In this document: positions 24,198 to 33,035 of the stretch, in pieces
Layout: each line of letters begins with the position of its first letter
How positions within the stretch are numbered: position 1 is the stretch's first letter
Virus record (IMG/VR): IMGVR_UViG_3300036780_000089
Location: 1 to 63,991 of that record
DNA: 63,991 nt
Origin: a virus
Strand: one strand, 5' to 3'
Notes under the pieces: model-generated
What the model was told of the DNA's origin: nothing
Databases searched by the model: none
What the model saw: only the letters and a program-made list of their open reading frames with translations
Position numbers and translations under genes: made by a program

Positions 24198-24446
24198 GTG
24201 ACGTTTGCGACGGTCCAGTACGGCGCGGTCGGCGCCGTGGCCACACTCGCACTGGCGGGAATCGGCGTGCTCTTTCGACGCGGCGTCAAGATCTTGGATC
24301 GCGAACAAGCGCGCGCCGATCGGCTGGAAGCGGAGCTAAAGGCGCTCAACGAGGCTGTGCGCGGCCAGTACACACAGGTCGTCGCGGAGGCGACACGGGC
24401 GATCGGGGATGCGATTGCGTTGGTTCGCGGCACGCGCCGCCGATAA
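24198..24446 (+). CDS. Small membrane-anchored coiled-coil protein, 82 aa
   Basis: GTG 24198. One hydrophobic helix (VQYGAVGAVATLALAGIGVL) followed by a charged helix (LEAELKALNEAVRGQYTQVV). Could be a holin-family or anti-holin-like protein, but it lies far from the endolysin. Upstream in-frame codons to 24123 lie in the hairpin and were not used. Confidence 0.58.
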   Translation: MTFATVQYGAVGAVATLALAGIGVLFRRGVKILDREQARADRLEAELKALNEAVRGQYTQVVAEATRAIGDAIALVRGTRRR

Positions 24447-24615
24447 GCGTCCCAACCGGAGTGACGCTGTTCTCGCCGAGTCCGAAAGCGTGCGGCGGCA
24501 ACTCCTGGTGACCACTGACAAACTGGCGGCCTACACGGAATCGCTGCAAGTCGAAATCGCGCGTCTCAAAAAGCTTGCGGACCAAGTGAAGGACGACAAT
24601 GGACAAACCCGGTGA
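24409..24615 (+). CDS. Short coiled-coil phage protein, 68 aa
   Basis: Overlaps the previous gene by 38 nt and the next by 17. The helix LLVTTDKLAAYTESLQVEIA with heptad spacing suggests a coiled coil. Such a gene between two membrane-protein genes is common in related phages. The start is uncertain. Confidence 0.5.
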   Translation: MRLRWFAARAADKRPNRSDAVLAESESVRRQLLVTTDKLAAYTESLQVEIARLKKLADQVKDDNGQTR

Positions 24616-24994
24616 CACGACCGAGCTGGAAGCACGCGCCGAGGCGCTTACCCGTTCGGTGGCAGATCTGACCGGCGCGGCGGACCGTCTGAGCAAACGC
24701 ACGCGTCGCTCGGAAATCGCCATCGGCTTGACCATTCTCAGCTTCCTTTTCGATATCACCTTGACCGTTCTCCTGTACGTCGGGTTGCACAATCAGCAGA
24801 GCGCGACAGAAGCGATCCAAGCCGTTCAGGCCAACGGTGCCATCGTCCGACAGCAAGTCCTGTGTCCGCTCTACCAATTGCTGATCTCGTCCGAGTCGCC
24901 GCAAGCGCGTGCCAAGTATCCGCGTGGCCCTGCCGCATATGACCAAGCGTTCGCAACGCTCCACGCCGGACAGAAAGCGCTCGACTGCAAATAG
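24599..24994 (+). CDS. Conserved phage membrane protein with external CPLY domain, 131 aa
   Basis: A coiled N-terminal region, one TM helix (IAIGLTILSFLFDITLTVLL), then an outside domain starting CPLYQLLISSESPQAR and ending GQKALDCK. The two Cys probably form a disulfide. The family is frequent in actinophages; role unknown, possibly in lysis or envelope contact. Confidence 0.68.
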   Translation: MDKPGDTTELEARAEALTRSVADLTGAADRLSKRTRRSEIAIGLTILSFLFDITLTVLLYVGLHNQQSATEAIQAVQANGAIVRQQVLCPLYQLLISSESPQARAKYPRGPAAYDQAFATLHAGQKALDCK

Positions 24995-25015
24995 AGACCG
25001 GAAAGGACAGACGCC

Positions 25016-25204
25016 ATGGGTGGCAAGCCAAGCACGGGCACACCAGCCGACCAGCGACTGAGCGAAAACCAGAACAGCGGCTCATCGTCGCGCTCGTCCA
25101 GTTCGGACAGTGGAACCCGCGTCACCGCGTCCAGCAAGCCGAGCGACAACGTCGGCGGCAATGACCGTCCCTTTGACACGTTCATGCCTTGGGCTAGCCA
25201 GTAG
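25016..25204 (+). CDS. Ser-rich small protein, 62 aa
   Basis: Low complexity: NSGSSSRSSSSDSGTRVTAS. AAAGGA precedes the ATG at good spacing, and it ends 2 bp before the HNH gene. No family recognised. Confidence 0.5.
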   Translation: MGGKPSTGTPADQRLSENQNSGSSSRSSSSDSGTRVTASSKPSDNVGGNDRPFDTFMPWASQ

Positions 25205-25206
25205 CG

Positions 25207-25506
25207 ATGCCCGGCCGATGGGTCGGCAGCACCCGCGCACAGCGCCTACCGCCCGGCTGGTCGACGCGCATCGTGCCGCGCATCCTCGCCCGCGACCGGG
25301 GCGTGTGCTACCTGTGTGGCTACCTCGGCGCCGACACGGTCGACCACGTGAATCCCGGCGACGACCACTCAGACGCCAACCTTGCCGCCGTCCACGACGC
25401 CAATCCGCCGCACTGCCACCGACACAAGAGCGCCGCCGAGGGCAACGCCGCACGGTGGAAAGCACGCGAGAAACGCCCACCGGAGCGTCATCCCGGACTG
25501 ACCTAA
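25207..25506 (+). CDS. HNH endonuclease, 99 aa
   Basis: CYLCGYLGADTVDHVNPGDD then HDANPPHCHRHKSA give the HNH fold: zinc cysteines/histidines and the catalytic His in VDHV. Small HNH proteins next to packaging genes are needed for cos cleavage with the terminase in many phages. Here it is separated from terminase by the receptor-binding genes. Confidence 0.85.
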   Translation: MPGRWVGSTRAQRLPPGWSTRIVPRILARDRGVCYLCGYLGADTVDHVNPGDDHSDANLAAVHDANPPHCHRHKSAAEGNAARWKAREKRPPERHPGLT

Positions 25507-25531
25507 CCCGTTGAAAGGACACCATCTCACC

Positions 25532-25867
25532 GTGGCCACGTTGACCGACTCCGCCAATTTCGCTGACAACACCGACATTCGCTTGCCCATGATGGCCGGT
25601 ATCGTCGCCGCCGCCGTGAACATCATGGCCGAGGATGGTTCGACCGCCTACCATGATCAGCGGGTGTCGTTGGCGATTCAGGCAATCCGCAACCCTAATT
25701 CCGTTGTGGACGCGTTCTGTTGGGCCGTGTCGACCAACGCGACCGTGGTAGACGAGTGGACGTCCGACAACCGAACCGGTGCGATTTCCGATTTCGCGTT
25801 CACGATTTCGTCCGTGTGGAACGCCGTAGCCGGTGCGGCGGCGCCGAGCACCACCCCGGCCGCCTGA
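25532..25867 (+). CDS. Phage protein, 111 aa, possible structural role
   Basis: TLTDSANFADNTDIRLPMMA then helices (IVAAAVNIMAEDG, RVSLAIQAIRNP) and a Ser/Thr/Ala C-terminus. Placed between the HNH nuclease and tail-fibre genes. AAAGGA lies 12 nt before GTG 25532; a TTG at 25511 is an alternative. No family recognised. Confidence 0.58.
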   Translation: MATLTDSANFADNTDIRLPMMAGIVAAAVNIMAEDGSTAYHDQRVSLAIQAIRNPNSVVDAFCWAVSTNATVVDEWTSDNRTGAISDFAFTISSVWNAVAGAAAPSTTPAA

Positions 25868-25922
25868 TCACCCACCCACACACGCGCGACGGACACAGCT
25901 CACCACGGGGGAGGTGTCCGCG

Positions 25923-26525
25923 TTGACGTTGAGCAGCGTCATAGTCACCGGCCATTGGGTCGACGCGGACGGCGGCGCAGCACAAGGGATGGTGGCGTTC
26001 ACGCCGATTGCGTCCACCAGCAACGGCGGCTACATCGTGACCGCAGCGCCCGTGTACGCCATGCTGGACAACGGCAGTATCAGCGAATCACTCGTCAGCG
26101 ACGTTGACGTGCCCGACCTGCAATACCAAGTGGTAGAGCGGATTATCGGGCAACCACTGGACAGTTACGTGATCACGCCGACCGGCAGCACTGTTGACCT
26201 GAACAGCATCCCGCGCGGTGACCCGATTTTCGCGTTGTCCGCCAGCATCGGTCAGCCCAACGGGCTCGCCACACTGGACGCGCAAGGGCAACTGTCCATC
26301 GGTCAGCGGGTCAACGGTGGTGGTGGCGCCACCTACATCTACCAACAGTCGGACGCCGCTCCACAGTGGACGATTGAGCACAACCTAGGCTATCCGCCAC
26401 ACGGAATCACCGTCATCACCAACGAATACGGCCTCACCGAAGCCGATATTTCGTGGCCGGTACCGGAAACGACCGTCGTGATCGACTTCAACGGACACGC
26501 GCGAACCGGTGTCGCCTATCTCTAA
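25923..26525 (+). CDS. Receptor-binding/tail-fibre attachment protein, about 200 aa
   Basis: The N-terminal LTLSSVIVTGHWVDADGGAA is a beta-sandwich attachment domain seen in tail proteins of actinophages. A Gly-rich hinge (NGGGGATYIYQQ) leads to WTIEHNLGYPPHGITVITNE, a C-terminal unit also frequent in phage fibres. TTG 25923 has GGGGAGG at ideal spacing; GTG 25914 is an alternative. It forms a receptor-binding module with the next two genes. Confidence 0.68.
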   Translation: MTLSSVIVTGHWVDADGGAAQGMVAFTPIASTSNGGYIVTAAPVYAMLDNGSISESLVSDVDVPDLQYQVVERIIGQPLDSYVITPTGSTVDLNSIPRGDPIFALSASIGQPNGLATLDAQGQLSIGQRVNGGGGATYIYQQSDAAPQWTIEHNLGYPPHGITVITNEYGLTEADISWPVPETTVVIDFNGHARTGVAYL

Positions 26526-26538
26526 AGGAGATTGACCG

Positions 26539-27228
26539 ATGACGCGTATCTTTGAAACACCGATCGATTTGCGCGGGTTCGAGCTGCGCAACGCGGCGGC
26601 GGCCAACCTGTCCGGTGCGCCGAGCGGCCCCACCGTCGGACAGATCTACTTTGACACCACACTGAACCGGCTGGCCGTGTGGGACGGTACGGCGTGGCGG
26701 GTGTGGGCTGACCGGGCAAACACGTTGTGGGATGGCAGCACCGACCACGCGGTGAGTGACCTGGTGAACCGGGCCAACGCCACCGGAACCCAGACACGGG
26801 CCACGATCAGTGATCTGTTTACCGCGACGCTGGACGAATTCACCGCGCCCGCTGGCAACGTCGGCATGAACGGGCACAAGCTCACCGGGATGGCCGCCGC
26901 CAGTGCTGCCGGTGACGCCGTGGAATACGCACAGTTCGAGGCCGCGCTAGCGACCGGCGTGGTACACAAGCTCACCGCCGTGGCGCCCTCGGCGACAACC
27001 GGGGCGTTCACCGTCACCCCCGGCACGCCGTGCACCGTGGTATGGACTCACGGCCTCGGCAACAGCGCCGCCGACCTGGTGTGCCGCTACTACACGTCGC
27101 CCGGCAGCGGCAACACCCAAGGTGCCCGCGTCGAACTGGACGACGTCGCCACCGACCCGAACAATCTCACCATCACGTTCCCGACCACCCCGGCCGCGAA
27201 TCAGTACTACCTGTCCGTGACCGGCTGA
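26539..27228 (+). CDS. Tail fibre protein, 229 aa
   Basis: FETPIDLRGFELRNAAAANL and GQIYFDTTLNRLAVWDGTAW are standard phage fibre units that trimerise and link to other fibre parts. The C-terminal half repeats a beta-rich pattern ending in NLTITFPTTPAANQYYLSV. AAAGGAGA precedes the ATG. Confidence 0.75.
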   Translation: MTRIFETPIDLRGFELRNAAAANLSGAPSGPTVGQIYFDTTLNRLAVWDGTAWRVWADRANTLWDGSTDHAVSDLVNRANATGTQTRATISDLFTATLDEFTAPAGNVGMNGHKLTGMAAASAAGDAVEYAQFEAALATGVVHKLTAVAPSATTGAFTVTPGTPCTVVWTHGLGNSAADLVCRYYTSPGSGNTQGARVELDDVATDPNNLTITFPTTPAANQYYLSVTG

Positions 27229-27240
27229 TCGGGGGTTGAC

Positions 27241-29118
27241 GTGGCGCGCAAGTTCGATTTCGGCGTTGACCTGAATCTGAACCGCGCTGTCAACGTCGCC
27301 ACCGGCATAGCGGCCTCGGACGCCGCCACCGTCGCGCAAACCGTGGCAACCGGTGCCCTGGTGCTCAACGTCCACGACTACGGCGCCACCGGCAACTACC
27401 GCAGCGCCACCACGGGCGCCATGACAGCCGGATCGGCCGTGCTCACCGACGCGTCCGGCACGTTCAGCGCGGCAGACGTCGGCAAGCTCATCACCGTTGT
27501 GGGCGCCGGGTCCAGTGCTGACCTGTCCACCACCATTGCGAGCGTCCAGAACGCCACACAAGCCACGTTGACCGTGTCCGCGTCCACGACAGTCAGCGGC
27601 GCCGGATACGGCTACGGCAGCGATGACGGCGCCGCGCTCAACGCTGCGATCACAGCGGCCGGAACCCTCGGCGCCACCGTGTACCTACCGCCCGGTGGCT
27701 ACGCGGTCGGCTCGGCCATCGCACCGGCCAGCAACGTTGCGGTTGTCGGCGCGGGAATCGGTGCCAGCATCGTGTACCCGTTCGGCACCGTCGCCGCGTT
27801 CCAATTCCTCGCGTCGCTGGCCTCACCGCTCACCTCGTTCACGCTGGCACACCTGAGCATTGACGGTGTCCGCCAAGTCGGGCCGTACAACGTGAGCATC
27901 AAAGGCGTGTTCACCCAATACTGCTCGGCGTGCACGTTTGAAGATCTCATCATCCGCAACACCGTTGCCACCGGCATGGGCGCCGACTTCCTCACCAACG
28001 GCACCGTCATACACGCGGTACGTGTCGTCAACTGTGGACGGCTCAACCAAGGCGGCGTGTCCGGTGGCGGCGGCAACGGGATCGGTGTCGGCACCGGCAA
28101 GTCAACCGTTGAAGCGTTTTCGATCAGCCAATGCTACGCGTACGGCAACGGCCGATACGGGATCATGGTCGAATCGCAGACCGGTACGACGTCGCGCGGC
28201 GCGCGAATCAGCAACTGTTTCAGTCAAGGCAACTACAACCACGGGTACGGCGACGCTGGCACGTCACACGCCGCGTGGTTCAACAATGTGGCCTACGCTA
28301 ACAGCTTTGACGGATTCAGCATCGACAATGGCACCGTGGGCGTCACAGCCGTTCCCAGCGACAACAGCGTGTACAACGGATGCGTGGCGCTGTCCAACTC
28401 CCGCTATGGGTTCAGCTATCAGCCATCGGCAGGCACCAATCCCGGTGGCGGCAACATTGCGTACGTCGGATGCCGGTCCGTGTCCAACACGTCATTGGGG
28501 TTCCAAAGCAACTCGATAGCAAGTCATCCGGTCACCGGAATCAGCTACCTTGCGTGCGAGGCCGTGAATAACGGCGCGTCCGGTATCCAAGTGTCCAACC
28601 CGATGAACGATCTCAAGATCTCGGGTTGTCGACTGGCCAGCAACGGACAGACCAGCAGCACCAGCAAGACCGGCGTACAACTCAACGCCAATGTCACCGG
28701 ACTACAGATAGATCACAACCGGATTTACGACGATGCCGGTACGCAGAAACAAACCTATGCAATCGTCGTGCCATCCGGTGTCACACTCACTACCGGACAT
28801 GTCAGCGGCAACGATGTACGCGGCAACCTCACCGGTACGGTGAGCCAAAGCGGCACACTGTCCGGTGTGGTGTTGCGCGACAACGTTGGTTACACACCCG
28901 CCATTACACAGCCCGGTGTGCCAACGTCCACAACCGTGTACACCAACAACCTTGGTGTTGACTGCGAAGTACACATCACTGGTGGCACGGTCACAGTGGT
29001 TGCTGTCAACGGCATCACAACCGGTGCCACATCAGGCACGTTCATCGTCCGTGCACTGTCCACCATCACCATCACGTATTCGGTCGCACCAACATGGGTG
29101 TGGATACCGCAAGGATGA
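27241..29118 (+). CDS. Tailspike with right-handed beta-helix (pectate-lyase-like), 625 aa
   Basis: The first 45 residues (RKFDFGVDLNLNRAVNVATG) match the attachment segment of the preceding fibre. NVHDYGATG starts the pectate-lyase-type domain, with YLPPGGYAVGSA, then many short N-x-h rungs (NCFSQGNYNHGYG, NAYANSF-like units) forming a beta-helix of about 400 residues. A small beta domain closes the protein. Such spikes bind and often cleave host surface glycans; active-site acids cannot be assigned by eye. GTG start. Confidence 0.83.
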   Translation: MARKFDFGVDLNLNRAVNVATGIAASDAATVAQTVATGALVLNVHDYGATGNYRSATTGAMTAGSAVLTDASGTFSAADVGKLITVVGAGSSADLSTTIASVQNATQATLTVSASTTVSGAGYGYGSDDGAALNAAITAAGTLGATVYLPPGGYAVGSAIAPASNVAVVGAGIGASIVYPFGTVAAFQFLASLASPLTSFTLAHLSIDGVRQVGPYNVSIKGVFTQYCSACTFEDLIIRNTVATGMGADFLTNGTVIHAVRVVNCGRLNQGGVSGGGGNGIGVGTGKSTVEAFSISQCYAYGNGRYGIMVESQTGTTSRGARISNCFSQGNYNHGYGDAGTSHAAWFNNVAYANSFDGFSIDNGTVGVTAVPSDNSVYNGCVALSNSRYGFSYQPSAGTNPGGGNIAYVGCRSVSNTSLGFQSNSIASHPVTGISYLACEAVNNGASGIQVSNPMNDLKISGCRLASNGQTSSTSKTGVQLNANVTGLQIDHNRIYDDAGTQKQTYAIVVPSGVTLTTGHVSGNDVRGNLTGTVSQSGTLSGVVLRDNVGYTPAITQPGVPTSTTVYTNNLGVDCEVHITGGTVTVVAVNGITTGATSGTFIVRALSTITITYSVAPTWVWIPQG

Positions 29119-29132
29119 ACAGGCGGTGACAC

Positions 29133-29378
29133 GTGAGCATGCGTCGACCAGCCATCGGCGACATGGTGCACTACACCAGCTATGGCACACCGCACGGTGA
29201 ATACACTTCCCAATGTCGTGCTGCTGTTGTTGCTGGTATCCCTGATATCAATGACACCACTACCATTGAGCTGTGCGTGTTGAATCCAACAGGGATATTC
29301 TTTCATGAATCAATACATCATGATGTGTCATTGAATAAAGAATATCGTGGTGGCACATGGCATTGGACATGCACATGA
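29133..29378 (+). CDS. Small conserved phage protein, 81 aa
   Basis: RPAIGDMVHYTSYGTPHGEY and ELCVLNPTGIFFH then GGTWHWTC are features of a family regularly found near actinophage terminase genes. Likely a small beta-barrel. GTG 29133 used; ATG 29139 is an alternative. Its 3' part is lower in GC than its neighbours. Confidence 0.7.
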   Translation: MSMRRPAIGDMVHYTSYGTPHGEYTSQCRAAVVAGIPDINDTTTIELCVLNPTGIFFHESIHHDVSLNKEYRGGTWHWTCT

Positions 29379-29551
29379 CACACCAGCAGACAGAGCACGT
29401 CACGGTTGCCGAGGCAGTCAGCAACGCGGCACGACTACTGCACCACGCCGAACTAGAAACCAACCTCGCCACCGTCGAACGGCTCGATTCACTCGCCGAC
29501 TCATGGCTGAACATGGCCGCATTGCTTTCACAATGCGACACGATCACTTGA
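29375..29551 (+). CDS. Small helical phage protein, 58 aa
   Basis: ATG 29375 overlaps the preceding stop (ATGA). Helical throughout (TVAEAVSNAARLLHHAELET, LDSLADSWLNMAALL). Partner of the 81-aa gene in related phages. Function unknown. Confidence 0.65.
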   Translation: MTHQQTEHVTVAEAVSNAARLLHHAELETNLATVERLDSLADSWLNMAALLSQCDTIT

Positions 29552-29837
29552 TCCACGATCCAATAAAGGCGCAGGTCGAAACGGACATAGGGGGGTATAA
29601 CCTCCCAACAATGTGCCCGCGGAACCGGGAGTTTCCGAGGGTCGCGGTGCGCACTATGAATTCAGTAAATCCGGTTTAATATACGGGTATTACTGGCATT
29701 CTTCGCGGAATTCGGCATGAAAGGTGGTGAATTGCTCATGCTTTCTTGTATTCTCCAGTTTCTTCAAACTGTTCTCGGTGCCCTCTGACTATCCGTGCTA
29801 TTCACCATGACATTTTCTCGATGGGAGGTGAATTCCG
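29552..29837 (+). promoter_or_regulatory. Low-GC leader region in front of late genes
   Basis: 286 bp without a convincing gene and clearly richer in A/T than its surroundings. A stem GGGGGGT-ATA-ACCTCCC (29590-29606, one G-U pair as RNA) could end early transcription, and AATATACGG/TATTACT (about 29678-29692) could hold the late promoter -10. A 23-codon frame (29717-29788) with an internal GGTGG-ATG could be a leader peptide but is weak. Confidence 0.5.
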
Positions 29838-30290
29838 ATGGTGGCGCGTGGCAATGCGACGCCGGGGAAGCGCAGCCGACCCCGCGATCAGGCTCGACTC
29901 ATCGCCGCGTTTCAAGATCTTGAGTGGGACGGCCACATTCGCGGCTTCCCGCTTCCCAAGGGTGCCCTACTGGACGGCGAGGAATGGCACCCCATGACGG
30001 TGTCGTGGTGGGATACGTGGCGCCGCTCGGCGCAGGCCATGAAAATGGTCGAGACCGACTGGCAAGAGCTGTTGGCCACGGCGGTGTTGCATCACGACAT
30101 GTGGGCGCACGGCCGAATGAACATGGCGGCCGAGATCAGGCAGCGCGTGAAACGGTTCGGCGCGACCGTCAGCGACCGCGTGACCCTGCGCATGAACCTG
30201 ATGGAACCGGGCACGTCGGAGGACAACGACGCGGCCAGTTCGGACACGGTCACCGACATTGCGTCCCGCCGGTCGCGGTTGTCGAGTTAG
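29838..30290 (+). CDS. Terminase small subunit (P27-like), 150 aa
   Basis: Basic N-terminus with RPRDQARLIAAFQ, then LPKGALLDGEEWHPMTVSWW and a helical middle, as in P27-family small terminases of actinophages. It recognises phage DNA for packaging by the large subunit at 30838. GGGAGGTG stands before the ATG. First gene of the late operon. Confidence 0.8.
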   Translation: MVARGNATPGKRSRPRDQARLIAAFQDLEWDGHIRGFPLPKGALLDGEEWHPMTVSWWDTWRRSAQAMKMVETDWQELLATAVLHHDMWAHGRMNMAAEIRQRVKRFGATVSDRVTLRMNLMEPGTSEDNDAASSDTVTDIASRRSRLSS

Positions 30291-30302
30291 GAGCGTGGCC
30301 TG

Positions 30303-30509
30303 ATGCGGTTGCCGTTGAGCACCGATCCGGAGATTCGCGCCATTCAGACCGAACCGTGTAGCCGGTGCGGCCACGGCGGACACTGGCACCGGCTAGACGA
30401 CGCCACCAACCTTGGCCCGTGTGATCCGGGCGCGCGGTTCCGTTGTCTCGGCCCGGCATTCGTCGGGTGCCCGTGCCCGGACATGGTGCGCGCGTCCATC
30501 GTGGGGTGA
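30303..30509 (+). CDS. Small zinc-binding phage protein, 68 aa
   Basis: EPCSRCGHGGHWHRLDDA plus CLGPAFVGCPCPDM provide Cys/His ligands for one zinc. A common insert between the terminase subunits of actinophages. Function unknown. Confidence 0.68.
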   Translation: MRLPLSTDPEIRAIQTEPCSRCGHGGHWHRLDDATNLGPCDPGARFRCLGPAFVGCPCPDMVRASIVG

Positions 30510-30512
30510 CCC

Positions 30513-30800
30513 ATGTGGGCATTCCTTGCGCACGTGCTCGGCGTGGACGACGTGTCGGGCCGCTGGTATGCGTGGTGGTCCGGGTTCGCCGGGGACCTGT
30601 CGAGTTTCGCGCTGTTCGGCGGCGCCTACGCGCTGATACGGCGCCACAACTGTGACGTTCACGGGTGTTGGCGCCTCGGCGTGCTCCCGACCGACGTCGG
30701 CGGCATGGTCCACCACGTGTGCAAGCGGCATCATCCGGGCGCGCCGACCGCCGACGACGTGTGCCGAGCTGCCGACGCGCCCGGTTCAGCCGACACCTGA
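30513..30800 (+). CDS. Small membrane protein with Cys/His tail, 95 aa
   Basis: One or two hydrophobic segments (FLAHVLGVDD, FAGDLSSFALFGGAYALI) followed by HNCDVHGCWRLG and HHVCKRHH. Membrane-to-zinc layout recurs in this genomic position in related phages. Function unknown. Confidence 0.65.
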   Translation: MWAFLAHVLGVDDVSGRWYAWWSGFAGDLSSFALFGGAYALIRRHNCDVHGCWRLGVLPTDVGGMVHHVCKRHHPGAPTADDVCRAADAPGSADT

Positions 30801-30837
30801 AATTCGCTGAACCCGCCTGAACTTCCGGGGGCGCGTC

Positions 30838-32481
30838 ATGCCGAGGTCACTGGTTACGGCACCCCGCCATAGCCGCTCACGCTCCCTCGGGTGGCTGGTG
30901 TTGGCGTGGTTGGAACATTGGACGGTCCACGGCCCCGGCGACGTTCAGGGCGAACCTGTGACACACGGCGATGAGTTGAGCGGTTTCGTCGCCGACTGCT
31001 ACGCGTTGGACGACGACGGGCGGCGCCTGTATGACTCGGCGTTCCTGTCCCGGCCCAAGGGTGCCGACAAGAGCGGCCTAGCGGCCCGCCTGGCGCTTGT
31101 CGAGGCGCTAGGGCCAGTCCGGTTCGGCGGATGGGCGCAGGGCGGCGAGCTGTTCTCCTGGCACGGTTTCCGGTACCGCTACGGCCCCGGTGAGCCGATG
31201 GGGCAGGCCGTCACCGTGCCCTACGTCCGATGCCTGGCCACTGAGGAACAACAGGTTGGCAACGTCTATGACGCGGTGCACTTCAACTTGACGGACGGCC
31301 CGCTGTCCGAGGTGCCCGGCATTGACTGTGGCCTCACGCGGACCCTGCTCCCCGATGGCGGGGAAATCACGCCGTCCACGGCGGCGTCCAGTTCCAAGGA
31401 CGGCGGCAAAGAGACCTTTTGCGTATTCGACGAAAGCCACCTGTACAACACCGCCGAGCTACGGCAGATGTACAAGACCGTGACCCGAAACCTGGTCAAG
31501 CGCCGCCGGGTCGCCGAACCGTGGTACATCGAAACCACCACGATGTTTATGCCCGGCCAAAACTCCATTGCGGAATCCACGTACGAACTGGCCGAGGCAA
31601 TTCGGGAAGGACGCGCCCGCCGCACCCGCGCACTGTTTGATCACCGTTGGGGCGAATGCGGGGACCTGACCAACGAACCCGCGTTGCGCGCCGCCGTCCA
31701 GGATGCCTACGGCGACGCCATGGACTGGATCGACCTGTCCGCCGTGGTGGACGAGTTTTACGATCCGCGCGCCGACGTCATCGACAGCCGCCGCTACTTT
31801 CTCAACGCGCGCACCTCGGCCTCGGACGCGTGGATTGCCGCCGATGAGTGGGCGTCGTGCGCCGATCCGACGTCCACATTGCACGACGGTGACACGATCA
31901 CGCTCGGGTTTGACGGCGCCGTACGGTCAGACAGTACCGCGCTGGTCGCGGCCCGCGTCGCCGACGGCCACATTTTCCTGTTGGGGTGCTGGGAAAAGCC
32001 CGTCACGCAACGGGAATCGTGGGAGGTCGACCGGGAAGCGGTTGACGCCACCGTGTCCGCCGCGTTCGACCGGTACGACGTCGTGGGTTTCTACGCGGAC
32101 CCGCCGCATTGGCAGGACTATGTGGACCGTTGGGCGCGCGAATTCGGGGAACGGTTGCGTATCAAGGCATCCGCGCAACGTCCAATCGAATGGTGGACCA
32201 ACCGTCCCAAAGTGATGGTGGACGTGCTGTCCCGCTTTCATGACGCCGTGATCGAAGGCCGGCTTGTCCACGACGGTGGCAGTGTCCTTACGCGACACGT
32301 ACTCAACGCGCGGCGTCGGCTCGGCCGATCCGGCATCACGATCGCCAAGGAACACCCTCAATCCGACCGGAAAATCGATGCGGCCGTGGCCGCCGCACTC
32401 GCGTACGAGGCACGCGCCGACGCCGTGGCAACCGGTGTGCGCACAGAGAAACGCCGTACCCGCAAGCTCTACAGGTTCTAG
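30838..32481 (+). CDS. Terminase large subunit, 547 aa
   Basis: ATPase-nuclease motor that packages DNA. Walker A-like SRPKGADKSG near residue 71, Walker B FCVFDESH near residue 194, a coupling region TTMFMPGQNS, and the RNase-H-like nuclease with LGFDGAVRSDSTAL near residue 356 and later acidic residues (FYADPPHWQDY, KIDAAVA). Length and motif spacing fit the family. Follows the small subunit by two inserted genes. Confidence 0.93.
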   Translation: MPRSLVTAPRHSRSRSLGWLVLAWLEHWTVHGPGDVQGEPVTHGDELSGFVADCYALDDDGRRLYDSAFLSRPKGADKSGLAARLALVEALGPVRFGGWAQGGELFSWHGFRYRYGPGEPMGQAVTVPYVRCLATEEQQVGNVYDAVHFNLTDGPLSEVPGIDCGLTRTLLPDGGEITPSTAASSSKDGGKETFCVFDESHLYNTAELRQMYKTVTRNLVKRRRVAEPWYIETTTMFMPGQNSIAESTYELAEAIREGRARRTRALFDHRWGECGDLTNEPALRAAVQDAYGDAMDWIDLSAVVDEFYDPRADVIDSRRYFLNARTSASDAWIAADEWASCADPTSTLHDGDTITLGFDGAVRSDSTALVAARVADGHIFLLGCWEKPVTQRESWEVDREAVDATVSAAFDRYDVVGFYADPPHWQDYVDRWAREFGERLRIKASAQRPIEWWTNRPKVMVDVLSRFHDAVIEGRLVHDGGSVLTRHVLNARRRLGRSGITIAKEHPQSDRKIDAAVAAALAYEARADAVATGVRTEKRRTRKLYRF

Positions 32482-32492
32482 GAGGTACCGCC

Positions 32493-32840
32493 GTGCCGGT
32501 GGAAACCAAAGTGTCGGCGGCGTCGGTCGCATCCACGCTGACCGGTCTCGTGGTGATGCTGATCGGCACGTTGGTGTTCCACGGCGCCGACGTGCCCGCC
32601 CTGGTGGTGAGCATCGCCGGGGCACTCGTCACGGGCGCCGTGACGTTCATTGCCGGATGGGTAGCGCGACACACACCCCGTCCACCCGAGACAACCGGCA
32701 CGGGCAACTCGGCGCCGCTCACCACGTCGCCGCCCACTGTGGCGCCCGCGTCGGCCAGCTCGGCGACGCCACCGGCTGACCTCCCGGTGACGCCGCCGAG
32801 CGTCCCGCCGAGCACGCCGCCGACGTCGGGGAGCGCGTGA
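32493..32840 (+). CDS. Holin-like membrane protein, 115 aa
   Basis: Two transmembrane helices (VASTLTGLVVMLIGTLVFHG; LVVSIAGALVTGAVTFIAGW) with a short charged turn, then a Pro/Thr/Ser-rich tail. This resembles a small-membrane-protein family of Streptomyces phages. AGGAGG precedes the GTG. It would permeabilise the membrane for the endolysin at 49540, but it sits among packaging genes, so the role is inferred. Confidence 0.62.
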   Translation: MPVETKVSAASVASTLTGLVVMLIGTLVFHGADVPALVVSIAGALVTGAVTFIAGWVARHTPRPPETTGTGNSAPLTTSPPTVAPASASSATPPADLPVTPPSVPPSTPPTSGSA

Positions 32841-33005
32841 GTGTTCTCCCAAGATTGGTGCGTGGCAATCAGTATCGGTCTGCTGTTCTACGTCCTAGCC
32901 GACCTCGTTTCGCACCGTACGTGGCATATCGCCGTGCTGGTCGTCGCCCTGGTGGCGTTCACGGCCGCCGTTGTGCTGTCCGTGACGGTCATTCCCGCGC
33001 CCTGA
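32841..33005 (+). CDS. 54-aa membrane protein, second holin candidate
   Basis: GTG directly after the stop of the holin-like gene. Two hydrophobic helices (VAISIGLLFYVLADLVSH; IAVLVVALVAFTAAVVLSVT) around a short basic loop fill almost the whole protein. Two adjacent small two-TM proteins fit a holin/antiholin pair. Confidence 0.6.
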   Translation: MFSQDWCVAISIGLLFYVLADLVSHRTWHIAVLVVALVAFTAAVVLSVTVIPAP

Positions 33006-33035
33006 CACGGTCGCTGACACCCTGGGAGGCTCGCC

